NCBI GenBank assembly: GCA_964035755.1
Contig: CAXIVR010000001.1
Location: forward strand, 86,037,209-86,101,208
Direction of reading: 5' to 3'
Length of the DNA: 64,000 bases
DNA from: Teleogryllus oceanicus
Lineage: Eukaryota; Arthropoda; Insecta; Orthoptera; Gryllidae
Shown here: piece after piece, positions 1 through 11,720 of the stretch
How the letters are laid out: each line of letters starts with the position of its first letter
Numbering within the stretch: the stretch's first letter is position 1
Notes under the pieces: model-generated
What the model saw: the letters and a program-made list of their open reading frames with translations, nothing else
Database searches by the model: none
What the model was told of the DNA's origin: nothing
Program-made: the position numbers and the translations under genes

Positions 1-1334
1 TTATAAATTGGCAGATAAATACCCATTGTAGTCGACAATATGCACGCACTAAGGAAGTAAAAACTTAAAAGTAGGCAAGGAAATGGGTATTATGGTTTAA
101 TAATATTAAAATTTATACGTAATACTTTCTACATAAAGGATTAACAATATTATCTAAAAACAAATCAAATTTCTTCGATTGTCAAAACATATTGCATATT
201 TAGATAGTATTTCCTAAGAGATGACTCGTGTGGAATTTTATACTTTATATATTTTGTTGATTAAACTGGTTAAATGGCAAACTTTTAGCAACGCACGTCT
301 TGAAACCTTTTTTGGCATTGTAGCTGGCATGCTTAATAGGAACAGCAAATTTACTGATCTGACATGCACCAAACTTCGAAAATATAAAAGTATCGAAGAA
401 AACTCCGCCTATCTAGTGTAATTCTACCATAGATATCATTCATACCAACAGATACCTAACTAATCATTGCGATGAAAGGCGAGAGTAATTTCCTATTCCC
501 TGGACTGCTTGACACGTTAGAAGCAAGAACACACAGGGCACAGAGTTCCTCCATCCGAGGACGCCCTGGAAGATTCTACGCAGTTGTTACTTGTTTGGTA
601 AAAAATTACCTATCAGTGATTTCTCGAAAAATTATTGATGAAACATAATATAGTTAACAAAAAATATAAAAAGTGCGGAAAATTCAGTATAGGTACTCAT
701 AGGCTCGTAACGATAAATTAGGCAATTATCTCTAAAATATCAATTTATAGGCATTATAAATCCCTCACGAAAGCCATTTATTAGCTAAATATTGATAATG
801 GGGTACGTTGCCTTAGAATATATTCAAAGGAAGGAAATGGGGGAAAACGGGCCTTGTCTGGAGTCTAGTTATAAGGAATAAACTCATTTTTTGTTGTCGG
901 ATAATTGTCAAGCATTTTTAATGATTTAAATTTATAATTTTAAAATGAACAGAATTCAAATTCAAAAGCTGAAAGGTGCTTTAATTTTTGAATGAATGTG
1001 GGGAATGAATGAAGTTTAATGCCTAGTTGGGTGGTAACATTACACCCCCAAGACTATTTTTTACTATTTAAGTCACTCATAACAATTGTATTGTGGTTAT
1101 TATTTAATATTTCATTATATTGTGTAAATGTAAATTTTTTATTGAGAAGTTTGTTGTAATTAGGGTAATATATTTATTTCCAATTTTAATATTTGCTTCT
1201 ATGGTTACGAGATTCGATGAATTTGGGAATCTCGCCATCATATGCATAATATATTCTGATATAATTAACGGAACTCCACTTCATGCTGTATACAAATATC
1301 ATTCCTATACATATTGTACCCATTTATTTGAATT
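1..1334. other. AT-rich sequence, nothing recognised
   Basis: No reading frame with a recognisable motif, no RNA gene and no clear repeat was found. Short open frames (221-421 and 1120-1344) are of the size expected by chance in AT-rich DNA and have no convincing composition. Confidence 0.5.
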
Positions 1335-1930
1335 TTTTGTTTAGTATTAAAATGTGGTTCGGTAATACAAGCCATATCTATTCAGATTTGATGCAGAAAA
1401 TATTCTAAAGTATGTTTTGGTTTTTTGAGTCCATTTGCATTCAAGTTTAATAACTTTATTTCAATGCGTTTATTTCCCATATTGAGTTGCTGGAATGATC
1501 GCTTGTATACGATATTGGCTTTGAGACATGATTGCAGAAAAATACGAGTTCCTATTGTTGATATTATTTGAGAAATGTCGATGTAAGACTGCTTGGGAAT
1601 AGATTGTGGTGTTAGCCACGTTATGGTTTGTCTAATTGGTAAATGAGAAGATTCTTTGTTACTCTGAGTTTGGGGCACACAGGTGCGATAATTTTCTACT
1701 CTAGGTTTCTGTATAGTATTTTTCCGAGATTGGAAGGATGCCTTAGAAGAAGAACAACCACGAGAGTTGGAAGTGTGTTCCCAATTGTAGTTTACACAGA
1801 TTGGTACAGTATGTTTTGATTTTTGGCATTATGTGTATTGGTTTTCATTGCGACTTCGCATCTTTGAGCCACATAACAATCTGCCTGAGAATGGATATAA
1901 CTTTTACAACTTTTTCATTGTACAGGCGCA
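1335..1930 (-). mobile_element. Jockey-type LINE fragment (end of ORF1, start of ORF2)
   Basis: Reading the minus strand from about 1925 down, one frame gives CKSYIHSQADCYVAQRC, a decayed CCHC zinc-knuckle stretch of the jockey Gag type. After a stop and a frame change comes HTSNSRGCSSSKASFQSRKN, which fits the RGC knuckle region that follows in jockey-like Gag proteins. The open frame at 1382-1678 then runs into IKLLNLNANGLKKPKHTLEY, the usual first strand of a LINE apurinic-type endonuclease, followed past a stop by IDMACITEPHFN. So the fragment spans the ORF1/ORF2 boundary. It has no reverse transcriptase and no 3' end. Frames are broken, so it cannot be active. The clade call (jockey rather than another Gag-knuckle LINE) is inference. 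Confidence 0.7.
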
Positions 1931-1935
1931 TTTCG

Positions 1936-2725
1936 CTTGATACGAGGTTGAATTAGTATAATACTGTAATAAAATGAGTTTAAAGAATAAAATTTGTTTG
2001 CACTTTTGAGTATCCATTGAACATTCTTTAACGCCCCACGATTCCCACAATCGCGTCAAAACCACGCGTTTACGAAACAATGGCGTAACTAGTAGAGCTC
2101 CCGACACAAACCAGCACTGTCGGCCGATATGGGAGAAGGACTAGCATTGAATATGCTTGTAAACAATGGAGACAACACACAAACAAGTGGAGAAAGATTA
2201 ACTACTGAAAAATCATCAGAACAAATTGTGCATTAAGAGAGAATGGATGTATAGCTATGAGACGGATTAGACAGAATAGCTCTGCACTACGGATGTAGAA
2301 CCGTAGGACAGATCAGACATTGTTAAAATGATTAAGTAGTTTTGAGTAATAAATTAAATGAGTTATGTCAATAGGATAATAGAATCGCAAATGATACAGA
2401 ATGTATAAAAATCATGATAAATAATATTCATGATGGCGAAATTACAAAAACTCCAAGAGTGGAAAACCAGAATGTGGAAGGAATTTAGTCGCTCCCTGGA
2501 GGACAACTAACATGGAGATCCAGGACAATGCCAAGAGTACAGATGTCACCTAATCAGGGAAGGGCAAGTTAGTGCTAGCAATTGCAAAGAATTAGTTCAC
2601 CTAAAATGTATCACACATGTTGTTTTTGTTTATTGTATAGTCTACACACGTTTATCACTGGATAGATTTTAGTTTTAAACTCTTGTCATATTTTTGATTC
2701 TGAATAATTCGGGTATACCTTTTAA
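1936..2725. other. Intergenic, no recognised feature
   Basis: No motif-bearing frame was found. The only moderately long open frame (1904-2107, minus) is cysteine- and leucine-rich without a known pattern. Base composition changes near 2.6 kb to very AT-rich DNA leading into the Mutator-like element. Confidence 0.4.
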
Positions 2726-4556
2726 GGACAGACGGAACGTTTTGGGCCTACTTTTGGTACAATTTTTGCTCCATTTCAAACTATTATAACTTTTTATTGC
2801 ATAAAGATAAGAACTTGAAATTTGTATTTTTTGAAATTACTCATTTTCTGATCATTATGTATTTTTTTCAGTGGTCTACAAAATATAGTTTTGACATAAG
2901 TCTAAAACAAATATACATTTACAATTTAACTTTAGATAAACAATATCATACTTCTGTACCATTTTCACAGAAACTGTTAGCAGTAGAAACTTCTTGTTTT
3001 TTTATGAAATTACTGATTCTATTTGAGATAACAGGCTAAAATTTATTTTGTTTCTTGATATAATATTACAGAAAAATTTGTAAAATTTCAGTTTTTTATA
3101 CTTTTTTTTCTATTTTAATTTAATATTATTATTCCAAATTGCAAAATTATCGATTTTTTAGCCTGTTACCTAGAACTCAAATTGACAAACTACAGTAAAG
3201 AAATCATGTGAATATCTTGTTTCATTTAAGAGAAAATTGCACCTAAGTTTTAAAAAATTCACTTACCGGAAAAGGACAAAAGAAGCAAATATTGTATCCA
3301 GTTTAGAAGTTTCCATCTCCATATTAATCTTGTTTCAGTTTCTCTTCATCTTCTGCTTTCCTTTTCATAGCTCTTCTTTTCATCCTAGCTTCTTTACTCA
3401 TATTTTCAGCATATAATCACTTTTTCAACGCATTGCATCTATTCGACAGAGAGAGTTCCTTTCTTCTCATTAACAATTGCTCCAGTACTTTTTTTCTGCT
3501 GATCATGCCCTCACTGAAACATACGACAGCATCGTACACTCCCATCTTCGTGACACTTCCACTTATGAAATTTGTTTTTGGAATTCTCTCCCAAATACAA
3601 TGGTGAAAGCTCTCATTGGGATTTTGAGTCTTTCCATGCATTCATTTTGACAGCAATCAGTCATCACTGAGATCCCTATAAATAGGTTTGATGCATGTCA
3701 TTACAGATTGCAGGCAATGAGCTTTTGTGAATGTAATTTTCCCCCCAATGCTGTGGCCTTGTTGAATCGACACCATGAATCTTTTCCTTGGGGGCAGAGC
3801 CCATGAACTAGATTGTCATCAGTTGAGATTTTATCAAAAAATGTTGCCCATACTTCCTTCCTCATATCTTTGACACTTTTTGAGCCAGCATTTCTTCTTG
3901 TTGCCAAACCATTATACTGCTGCAATGAATTAATCTGTGTGCCTGTCAATCGACGCCTTCCAGAAAGTGATTTGCCATCTTCAAGCTTTTTACCTTTGAG
4001 TTCATTTCTTAATTTTCTTAGTCTACTCCCTATTCTCTTCTGAACATTGCCACAACATTCCATTTTTTTTCAGCATATACATTAGGTTCTTGAACCTTCA
4101 AAAAACCTTTCGAGTCACCATCAGCCAAATACTGTGTTTATCGAACACCTCTTTCCTCCTCTGATCTTCGAAAAATAGTGAGAACACCATTGCTTTCCAT
4201 TCCTCCACTGTACCCCTCATACTTTTTCTCACAATTATGGGGTGTGGATTTTCCTACAGAACACTTATGACAAAACTTGGAGAGACAGGCAACATCAATA
4301 ACTTTACCTGTTTCTAAAAAACTAGCAGTTACTACACCATTCAAGGAAGTATGGCCACGTTTGTGCCAGGTACCATCAAATGCAGCAACAATTGACTGCA
4401 TCCTTGACTGCATTTTTCATAGAAGCTTCTGCCCATTTAAAAGTCTTAAATTGTCCGAAATCAAAGAAACAAAATATACTACCTTGTTCAGAAAAGTTCA
4501 AAGAATTTTAAAAAACAAAATTGCATTTTTTGAGCCCAAGAACTTTCTGTTTGTCC
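2726..4556 (-). mobile_element. Mutator-like DNA transposon copy, degenerate
   Basis: The coding remnant at 3310-4440 (minus) belongs to the Mutator-like transposases of arthropods. Candidate terminal inverted repeats are 2726-2747 (GGACAGACGGAACGTTTTGG and on) and 4534-4556, whose reverse complement begins GGACAAACAGAAAGTTCTTG. They match at about 18 of 22 positions, allowing one gap. No matching 9-bp target duplication was found outside them, so the true ends are uncertain. About 120 bp separate the first transposase motif from the right terminus, so the N-terminal part of the usual roughly 600-residue protein is missing. The 0.6 kb between 2726 and 3310 is an AT-rich 3' region without coding potential. 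Confidence 0.6.
3310..4440 (-). pseudogene. Mutator-like transposase, broken in several frames
   Basis: Three open blocks lie in order on the minus strand: 4413-4138, 4063-3701 and 3641-3417. They read as one protein interrupted by stops and a frameshift in a run of eight A near 4068. Conserved pieces in order: FDGTWHKRGHTSLNGVV (first catalytic Asp), CHKC plus a later HNC (zinc-binding-like pattern), YEGYSGGMES, LADGDSKGF (second Asp), CCGNVQKRIGSRLRKL, STDDNLVHGLCPQGKDSWC, and KTQNPNESFHHCIWERIPKT (catalytic Glu). The tail is Lys/Arg-rich (KEARMKRRAMKRKAEDEE). All three DDE-type acidic residues survive, but the frames do not, so no active protein is expected. The family order of motifs is from memory; the residues are read directly. 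Confidence 0.85.
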
Positions 4557-5224
4557 ATCCCGGACTATGTGTTACTTTGTGGTACTGTGGTACTTTGTGG
4601 ACGGTGTGTTACTTTCCTCGCAGAATTTTCTGAAATTTCTATAATCGTGAGTCTTCTGTATTCAAGAACATGATTTTTATTTCATTGTTTGTACGATTGG
4701 GAAGTCAGTGACTTACATGAAGTCGTCAGCAGTATCAGTGCGAATGAAATGTGTGTCTGCCGATGCATGCTAGGCCAGTTGGTCTGTGACTTCGAGCGCC
4801 GAGTGCATTGGTCCTAGACAGAGTTGCGTGAGGGCTACGCCCCATACATTGCGCAGACGTGGATTAGTGTTAAAAAGGATCCTGGATTTTTGTATATTTT
4901 CGCGAATATATTCGAGGCAGATGTTTTAAGATTTCATTTAACTCTCCTGTAGGTGGTGCCATGTTTGTAGCAATGCGTGGCAACAACGCATCAAACTATC
5001 CGTCGTTTATACGCTACCGGTGCTGTGAAGACTTTGGTCTCAAACGGAACGGAAGGGAACGGCAAGATTGTCAGGGCTGCCTAGCGTCGCTTGCAAATGA
5101 ATTCAGTTCTCTTGTTTTCGCTGTTCTTATTCCTGTTTTATTTGCTTTTTTATACCTCGTAACAAACTAGAAGAATACTGAAAAAAGACGGGATAACGGG
5201 AATCGCAGTGGATAACAACGTAAT
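4557..5224. other. Intergenic, unassigned moderately GC-rich stretch
   Basis: From about 4740 to 5160 the sequence is more GC-rich and CpG-rich than its surroundings and holds a 69-codon open frame (4961-5170, plus) starting MFVAMRGNNASNYPSF and ending in a hydrophobic stretch. The frame has no homologue that I recognise. The stretch could be a transposon end or a host regulatory region. Confidence 0.3.
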
Positions 5225-5674
5225 TGTTGGGGCGGTATCCGCTCAGTCAAAACGCGCGCCAAAGATGTGGCGCGGAGCGGCGGCTACGAGAATCTACGAG
5301 ACAGCACATCGGCAAGAAGACGGGCCAATGGAGAGGCAGCGGCCAGCGAGCGAAGCAACAGCCGGGGAGCGAATCTACGGCGCGGCGCGGTATAAAACCG
5401 ACCGCCGCCAGAAGAGCAGCAGAAGAAAGTGAACTGTGACAGATTGAGAGTGACGTGATTAGCCATGTTGTAAATTGAATTGACCCGGCAGTGATTTAGG
5501 AATCTGGGAAGTTTGGTATTGTGTCTTAGCACTTATTACGGACATCTCTTGGAGACTTTGGCTTTGGAGTTTGGTTTACACTTTTTGGTTCACTGGATTT
5601 TGCTCACTGCTGTACGATATTCACTGACTTGTGAATAAAACATTGTTATAGTTATCAGATGTGTTTTCTAAACA
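5225..5674 (+). mobile_element. Possible solo LTR (promoter and polyA signals)
   Basis: A 450-bp block begins TGTTGGGGCGG and ends TTTTCTAAACA, so it has the TG...CA ends usual for LTRs. Its first 180 bp are very CpG-rich and lead to a clear TATA box (TATAAAA, 5391-5397). About 240 bp later lies AATAAA (5634-5639) in GTGAATAAAACATTG. That U3-R-U5 order is normal for insect LTR retrotransposons. No second LTR, primer-binding site or pol frame is nearby, so it would be a solo LTR. I did not find a target duplication at the assumed ends. A host promoter with a short transcript is the main alternative. Confidence 0.4.
5391..5397 (+). promoter_or_regulatory. TATA box in CpG-rich promoter-like block
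   Basis: TATAAAA follows a CGGCGCGGCGCGG stretch. It is followed about 240 bp later by a polyA signal at 5634-5639, so a short capped and polyadenylated transcript is plausible. Confidence 0.45.
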
Positions 5675-6903
5675 TAGCAGTGATAAATACAACTGAGAAT
5701 CCAAGCGATGATTTCATATATTCAGGAGAATATGACTAAGTACGTACACTAATAACAAATCTCGTTAGTATGCAATATCATTAGCTAATTATTTCCACTT
5801 GTGGTTGCTATTAATTACTTGATTATTGGTTATATCTAAAACGTCCTGTTATATTAAGAGGCGCCAATAGTATTAATAATGTTCCAGTTGCCAACACACG
5901 TTTGATGTGACGTAGGCAGTAGTCTTCTCTCCCCGCACCCCGCGCTGTGAAACGTCAAGAAAAGTCGCGTGACTAGTATTTTGTTTGCGTGCTGCCGGTG
6001 CCGTTGTTTATAATTACGATTGTTGCATTGTAACGAGTATATTTCGATCATAAGCTTCAATTCAACGCGTACTGGAGCAAATAAAATGCGGAAGCGTTAT
6101 TTCAGTTATCTAAAGCATCTATCATAACACGCTCCCGAGGAAGCATATGTAGTATGTTATACCCTCTTTTAAATTATATATTGTGTTAAACACGGACCAA
6201 ACTATAACCTTCATTTCAAATAAGGTATTGGAATTGTTAATTTCCATTATTTTGTATATGTCTGAAATTTTTCATATTCTGGAGTCTTACGTAGATTCAG
6301 GCCGGGTGACATTCACATCAGCAATCCTATTCACATTTATCTGCATACATTTTTGTTGCATACCTTTTCTATTAATATATTTGTCCCCAAATACCGCAGT
6401 CTTTTTAAAATAAGAATGTGCGTAAAATTCAAGGTGCAGATAGAGTAAATAAACGTACTTTTTCTGGTTTTTAATTTTTTTATTTGTTAATTTTCTGTTC
6501 GGATTGTATTATTTCATTCATTTGGGGCAATTTTTATTACACGGTTTAAAAATGTGTTGTTTGTCTGGACAACGCGCAAATCTCTACCAACACCTCACTT
6601 GATCACCTACTCACAATAAATACTTTCATTTTCGTTTCATATGAATGAGTGCCACATCCACTTTCTGCCAGTTCTATCACGACGCCGTGCGATACTACTA
6701 TTAGTTTCTTATATTCATGAAGCAATTTCGTGATAGATTCCTACTTTCATCAACAGTTCGATAATCTCACTATTAAAAGTGAGGCATCTCAAGACCAGAC
6801 TCAAAACAAGCTGAGGATATGCTCATAGACAGTAAATTATCGGTTTTTAGTCACGTGGATCTGCGCATATGCTCTACTGAGCCTAGGAATGTGAGTATTT
6901 TTG
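5675..6903. other. Intergenic, no recognised feature
   Basis: Open frames here (5854-6060 minus, 6183-6413 plus) lack recognisable motifs. A CpG-containing patch at 5860-6010 is isolated. No repeats shared with the rest of the window were found. Confidence 0.4.
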
Positions 6904-7002
6904 GAAGTTTGAGAATTTACTCATTTTTTGAGAAAATTCTGGAAACTTTTATTCGTACGCTACCGAGCATGTGCTCGGAAAACGCGAGTAAATAGCAACT
7001 TC
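6904..7002. repeat. Short imperfect inverted repeat with palindromic core
   Basis: The arm at 6904-6928 (GAAGTTTGAGAATTTACTC and on) pairs with 6979-7002, whose reverse complement is GAAGTTGCTATTTACTCGCG and on. Between them is a perfect 16-bp palindrome, CCGAGCATGTGCTCGG (6963-6978). The unit is about 100 bp and has no coding potential. It could be a foldback-type miniature element or a hairpin remnant; no target duplication was identified. Confidence 0.4.
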
Positions 7003-7035
7003 TCATTTTTATTCATACCATCCACCGTTTTCAGT

Positions 7036-7308
7036 TTATCGTAGGGGTAAATTTTCATCTATCACATTATTTGGTGGTATTGTAACGGTAGGAGTGTCTG
7101 GTTCACTGTCTTCTTTTGAATTTAATAGATCATATGTAGATGAATCCGATATGTACTGGAGAGGAACTTGTTCTGGCGGTTGTGGTGGTTGAGGTTCTTC
7201 AGGCTGCAATTGCACGCTACAACAACTTCGAATTACGCGCTTCTGCACCTTCCGGCGACCGCGACCTTGCGAAGGTCCACCACTTCTTCCATGACTCTTG
7301 TTATCATT
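7036..7308 (-). CDS. Unidentified proline-rich frame, possible 3' exon
   Basis: A 90-codon open frame without an ATG starts just after a stop at 7309-7311. It has a basic start (GRSGGPSQGRGRRKVQKR), a proline/glutamine stretch (PEEPQPPQPPEQVPLQYISD), and an acidic, Ser/Thr-rich end finishing DENLPLR before TAA. A polyA-like AATAAA lies about 20 bp after the stop. The biased composition and nearby polyA signal favour a real or recently lost terminal exon, or the end of a transposon ORF1. It borders the broken end of an RTE-like LINE at about 7320, so it may be older sequence that the LINE landed in. I do not recognise the family. Confidence 0.3.
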   Translation of the reverse strand, partial: NDNKSHGRSGGPSQGRGRRKVQKRVIRSCCSVQLQPEEPQPPQPPEQVPLQYISDSSTYDLLNSKEDSEPDTPTVTIPPNNVIDENLPLR

Positions 7309-7319
7309 TCAATCCTTCC

Positions 7320-9150
7320 CACATCTATTTTTATTTATGTGATTGAGTACTTTGGAAGCAAAATTGTGTTTACCATATATGTCGTATTCTATTTGGCTAA
7401 TGAACTTATTCCAGGATTGTTTGTGGGCTCACCTTACTACTGTTTTCCTGTATTGCACATCTCTTTATAAATTTGCCTTGTTTGATCGTTATTTTTGCAT
7501 TGCAAATATGTGGTCTGTTTACCTTTGACAGCTTCTGTAATTTCTTCATTCCAAATTCGTACGCCTTTGCTACTTCTTATTTTCTTCTTTTTGCCCAACG
7601 CTACGCTTGAAGCTTTATCTATACATTTGAGAATATTTTCCCACTCATTTCTAGTGTTATTTTAGCCGGTGTACACAGGAGTTATTATTGAATTATTCGC
7701 TGGTATAGTAATTTAATCCTTTCCTCTTGTCGTGAATGAACCTTGTACATTTCTTTTTGAATCATTCTTTGTCTGGTCCTTAGTTTTCTCGAATTTGCCC
7801 GAAGTCTGAATTCTCCCTCCAGGATATAATGGCCTGAACTAATATCACATCCTCTGTGTACTTGTATATGATTCCTATGTAGTGTTAACTTATCATTTAT
7901 CTGAAAGTAGTCAATAATTGATCCCTATCCTTGATTTGTCCAAGTGTATTATGGATATTTCTTTTTTCTAAAAAAAATTGTTTCTCATTTTGAAATGATT
8001 TAGACTAGCAAATTGACGAAGTTCTTGTCCATTTGAATTTAAATATTGTTTTCGATAATTTACGATTATTTCTCTCATTCTATGTTTCCTACTCTTGCAT
8101 TAAAATCTCCACCAACAATATATTTTTTTGTTCTATCCACTTGTTTTTGTAGTTGTTCATGGAAAAACCTTCCGTTTCTTCTTTTTTGCCTACTTCTGCG
8201 GCGTATATTCCTATTATTGTTAGGTGTCCTGCGTATTTTTCCTCTGATAGTTACTATTCTTTCATTAATCCACGTGTCCTATTCTAATTTTGATTTCCAC
8301 TTTTAATCTATTAAAATGGCTACCCTTGCTGTAGCTCTGACATTTTCGATACACCACTATAGATCATTGTGTGATTATTATAATTGCTACTATTGTTAAA
8401 TTTCGTTTTTACTACGATGGTGCGTTACGATGGCTACTACATTTTAGTACGTTTAACTTCCAATACTAGTTCCATGTTACTTACGCTTAATACATTCCAT
8501 GTAGCAAGTTTCAACTTTTCCGTATTTCCGATTCGTTTCCTTAATCCATTGTTAGGTCGATATCCATTGTCTACCGTTGTCTCTTTACTGTGAAGAAGCA
8601 CAGTATTCTAGATCTCATTGCGGATTAGCAGTCCTCAGCTGAACAAGTCAGTTGCCGGGGCTGCCAACTTCAATCCTTCTGACCTGCTTGGTTCCTGTTA
8701 GGGTTGGCTTGTTTCCTGTTAGGTCAACCCTTACATGGTTGCCTTCTCAACGGGTGTCGCGTTCCAATTACTCGTTCTTCTCCCGTGGTGAGAGATTCAA
8801 ACATGCACATGCTTTGGCGGGCATGGGCACCGCTTATCCCGGTGGCCGCTCGGGCCCCAGAGCCGCATTAGCCATCTTCCGTACTTTAAAGTTTCCATCC
8901 CCCACCATGAGAAGATGCGATTGGAAGATTCCCTTCATTGGGGATGGGCTCTAAAAGACATTTTCCACCGCCTTCCGATACTTTAGGTGGTCCGTTGAGC
9001 ACTAGTTTTGAAGAATTAGTGATGCGTACACTTTAGCATGTCCTTCAACAAATAGGTTTTGATCTCGATGTGCGGGTATCGTTTTGCCACATGATACTAT
9101 TGATTCTTTTCTGGATATTTCTAATCAGCATGACCCAAATATTCAATTTT
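7320..9150 (-). mobile_element. RTE-like LINE, 5' UTR plus endonuclease, 3' truncated
   Basis: On the minus strand the copy starts with about 600 bp of GC-richer leader (about 9150-8550). The endonuclease follows: KLKLATWNVLS (near 8500), a decayed core with FFHEQLQKQVD, then YIVGGDFNARVG (8115-8084), SIIDYFLIND, and ISSGHYILEGEFRL near 7830, where the usual catalytic SDH is SGH. The post-endonuclease stretch gives KKKKIRSSKGVRIWNEEITE and then IEYDIYGKHNFASKVLNHIN, ending near 7320. There is no reverse transcriptase. Losing the 3' half is the reverse of normal LINE truncation, so a later deletion is likely. Stops and frameshifts rule out function. The RTE clade is my best guess from the endonuclease wording. 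Confidence 0.65.
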
Positions 9151-9749
9151 AATAACTCCACCTAGGGAATACATGACCTTGTACAGACCCAACTCTTTCA
9201 GTTGACCAGTGGAGGAGCTTGAGAGCTACTTCGGCGGTAACCTAGCTACTGGCAGGGTCCCCCTTGCTGAATAGGTTGAAGGTGAGGGATCAGACGAAGT
9301 ACTTTAGAGGAGAACCTCATGTTATCTTCAAAGAATAAAGGAGCATTTAAGGCGGAGGACGCACCTCGAACATAGTATCAGCCTCCATGTTGGGGTGGCT
9401 GCATCCACAGCGGGAAGTAAGTACAGAGAAAAATCATGAACCTTTGGACTTTGTTATCGGTCCGTGGATGGTACAGGAAAGAAAAAAGGTTGGCACACCA
9501 GGCCACTGATTAGAGTGGAGGTCCGAACCTTCCATTAGTCAGCGAAAATCGATGCAGTCAGCAGTCCGTGAAAATCCCGTACGGTTTAGTAATGCCGACT
9601 GGCGATCGGAGGAACTCTTGCTGGGCTCTGCGGGGTGACGACCCGTAGCCACTGTGAGCCGCAATAACATATGAAAGGAAGTAACCCATGGGTACTCTGT
9701 GAAATCGAACGTTCTACCTGCAAAACTTCACTTAAAATCAATCAGCAAA

Positions 9750-11720
9750 ATGGATAGAACAAGAAATGTAATGAATCTTGACGTGTCTTTTTCACATCAA
9801 TATCCCATACCTGCTCAGAAACCGAGCTAATATCTTTTTGTCGACGTCTGGTCATCCCACGGATGTTAGTCCCAGGGACCCAGAGCCGACAGTACCTCGA
9901 ATCCATTGTCAGAGATGGACTCGGGATGAATTCGAGGAGGTGATGTGGTGCATTTACTACGCAAAAGCGAAAACATGGAGGCTCAGAAATAGAAGTCTTT
10001 AAGGATAACGAGACAGCGGAATCCTGATATAAGACCTATCCTAGATTCAAACATGCTTGTCAGTCAACAAATATACATACTCAGTAGTGGAAAATTCACA
10101 GCAGAACACCTTGCTAACATTCAGGAAAATACAGAGTATAATCTTCGATAGAACTATCCACATGAACGTTTAAAACCATCGAACATTGCTGAAAACGATA
10201 CTCCAGTTCCATATATAGACATATGAAATCATCTTCAACGCCAGATGGACGAGTTCGTTTACTTCCGCTCGAATCTCGTGTAACGCTGAGGAGAATATAT
10301 GAAAATTCTAAATTTAAGAGAGGGATATAGACAGTGAATTCTATCTTACATGAGGTGTCACAGACCCAAGGTAGAGATCTAGATATTACTTAAATCGATC
10401 GCAACTGAATCTCTAGTATCTCAGATAATTTTGAGACCAGACAAAAACATCGACGGTGGACAGCCAGCAGAATAAACAGGTCGGTACCTCCATGGCCAAA
10501 AAGAATTATTAAACGGATAGCAGACACTCGGCGTGAAATATCACTCTTAGCCGAGGCATCATCTAAACAAACGCACACCTCCAAATTTCAACAAAAAATA
10601 TACCATGTTGAACAAAAATACCAAATTTTAAATGACCACAAACAAGGTAGCTGAGAAGCTAAATGAGAAAATTCAAGCAGGGTCTCAATACATTAGATGT
10701 TACAAACATAGAGCAGATTTCCGTGTACAGAAACGATTGATTAAAACAGACGCAAAGAAATTCTATCTCAATCCCACTCAAAAATCGAAGGGTAATGCTG
10801 TCCCTCCTGCAAAGGATGTCGAAACATCTTGGTAGGAATCTGGGAAGAAAGCAGATTCTACAAAGACTCATCTTGGCTCTAATCTGAAGGCGATGCTGCC
10901 GATGAACTTGCGGAAACAGTGACATGTTCACGAATTCTCGGAAGAGGACCTCTTCCAAACAATCAAGAACAAGAGAAACTGGAAATCCCCAGGGATTGAT
11001 AAGATTTTGAATTATTGGATTAGAAATTAACAGCATTACATTCTCATCTAGCAAAGACTGTTAATAAAATTAAACTCTATGGAACTCCCGGAATGGCTCA
11101 CAAGCGGCATCACATATCTGCTTTCCAAAGCGAGAGAGAGTTCTTTGTCAGATAACAAAAGGTTAATTCCTCGTTTGCCTGTTATGTACAAAGTTATAAC
11201 TGCAGCTATAACTAACAAAATGTTCAGAAACATTGAGAAGAACCTTCTGTTGCTAGTTGAACATGAAGGATGTTGTAAAGGTTCCTAAGGCTATAAGGAA
11301 ATCTTCCTACTAAACAAAGTCATCTTGAATGATGTAACGAAACGAAAACGTAATTTGAGCAGGACTTGGATCGACTACCAGAAGGCTTTGCCGATTGGAT
11401 TTTGAAGATCCTGGAGATCTATCCATTTCAACCTAGACTTGAGTTTTGAAAGGCTTTCGCAAGTCCAGGTTACTAATACACAGCGGAAAGGAAGTAGTAG
11501 AAACAAGAAGTATTCCGATTAACCGGTGAATTTTTCAAAAAGATTCTCTATCTGCTGTCATCTCTGCTGTTTTGCATTAGTTTGTTTCCACTATCGAGAC
11601 AGTTGTCGCACACTGACTTTGGTTACAAGTTCTATGGCGAAGAACGACCGGTACTTGTTTTACATGAATCTTATAGTGTTCGATACGAATGAAGCGATTC
11701 TTCCCAAAATGCTCGTTGTG
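9750..11720 (+). pseudogene. R4/Dong-like LINE protein, N-terminal and RT part
   Basis: Conserved stretches in order, across several frames: RWTRDEFEEVMWCIYYAKAK (about 9912-9971), GKFTAEHLANIQENTEYNLR, KLNEKIQAGSQYIRCYKHRA (about 10655) with KTDAKKFYLN, LIPRLPVMYKVITAAITNKM (11165-11224), NLLLLVEHEGCCKGS, KRKRNLSRTWIDYQKALP, a QGDS-like IFQKDSLSAV, and RYLFYMNLIVFDTNEAILPK near 11650-11700. The last aligns with the RT catalytic box but reads YMNL where YMDD is expected, so both catalytic Asp residues are lost. This is the motif order of R4/Dong-type proteins as I know them. The frame ends at the nested LINE. Confidence 0.75.

Noticed and set aside
8650..8960. Host exon in the GC-rich 100-codon plus frame at 8652-8954
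   Set aside because: It lies in the leader of the minus-strand RTE-like LINE and shows no protein motif.
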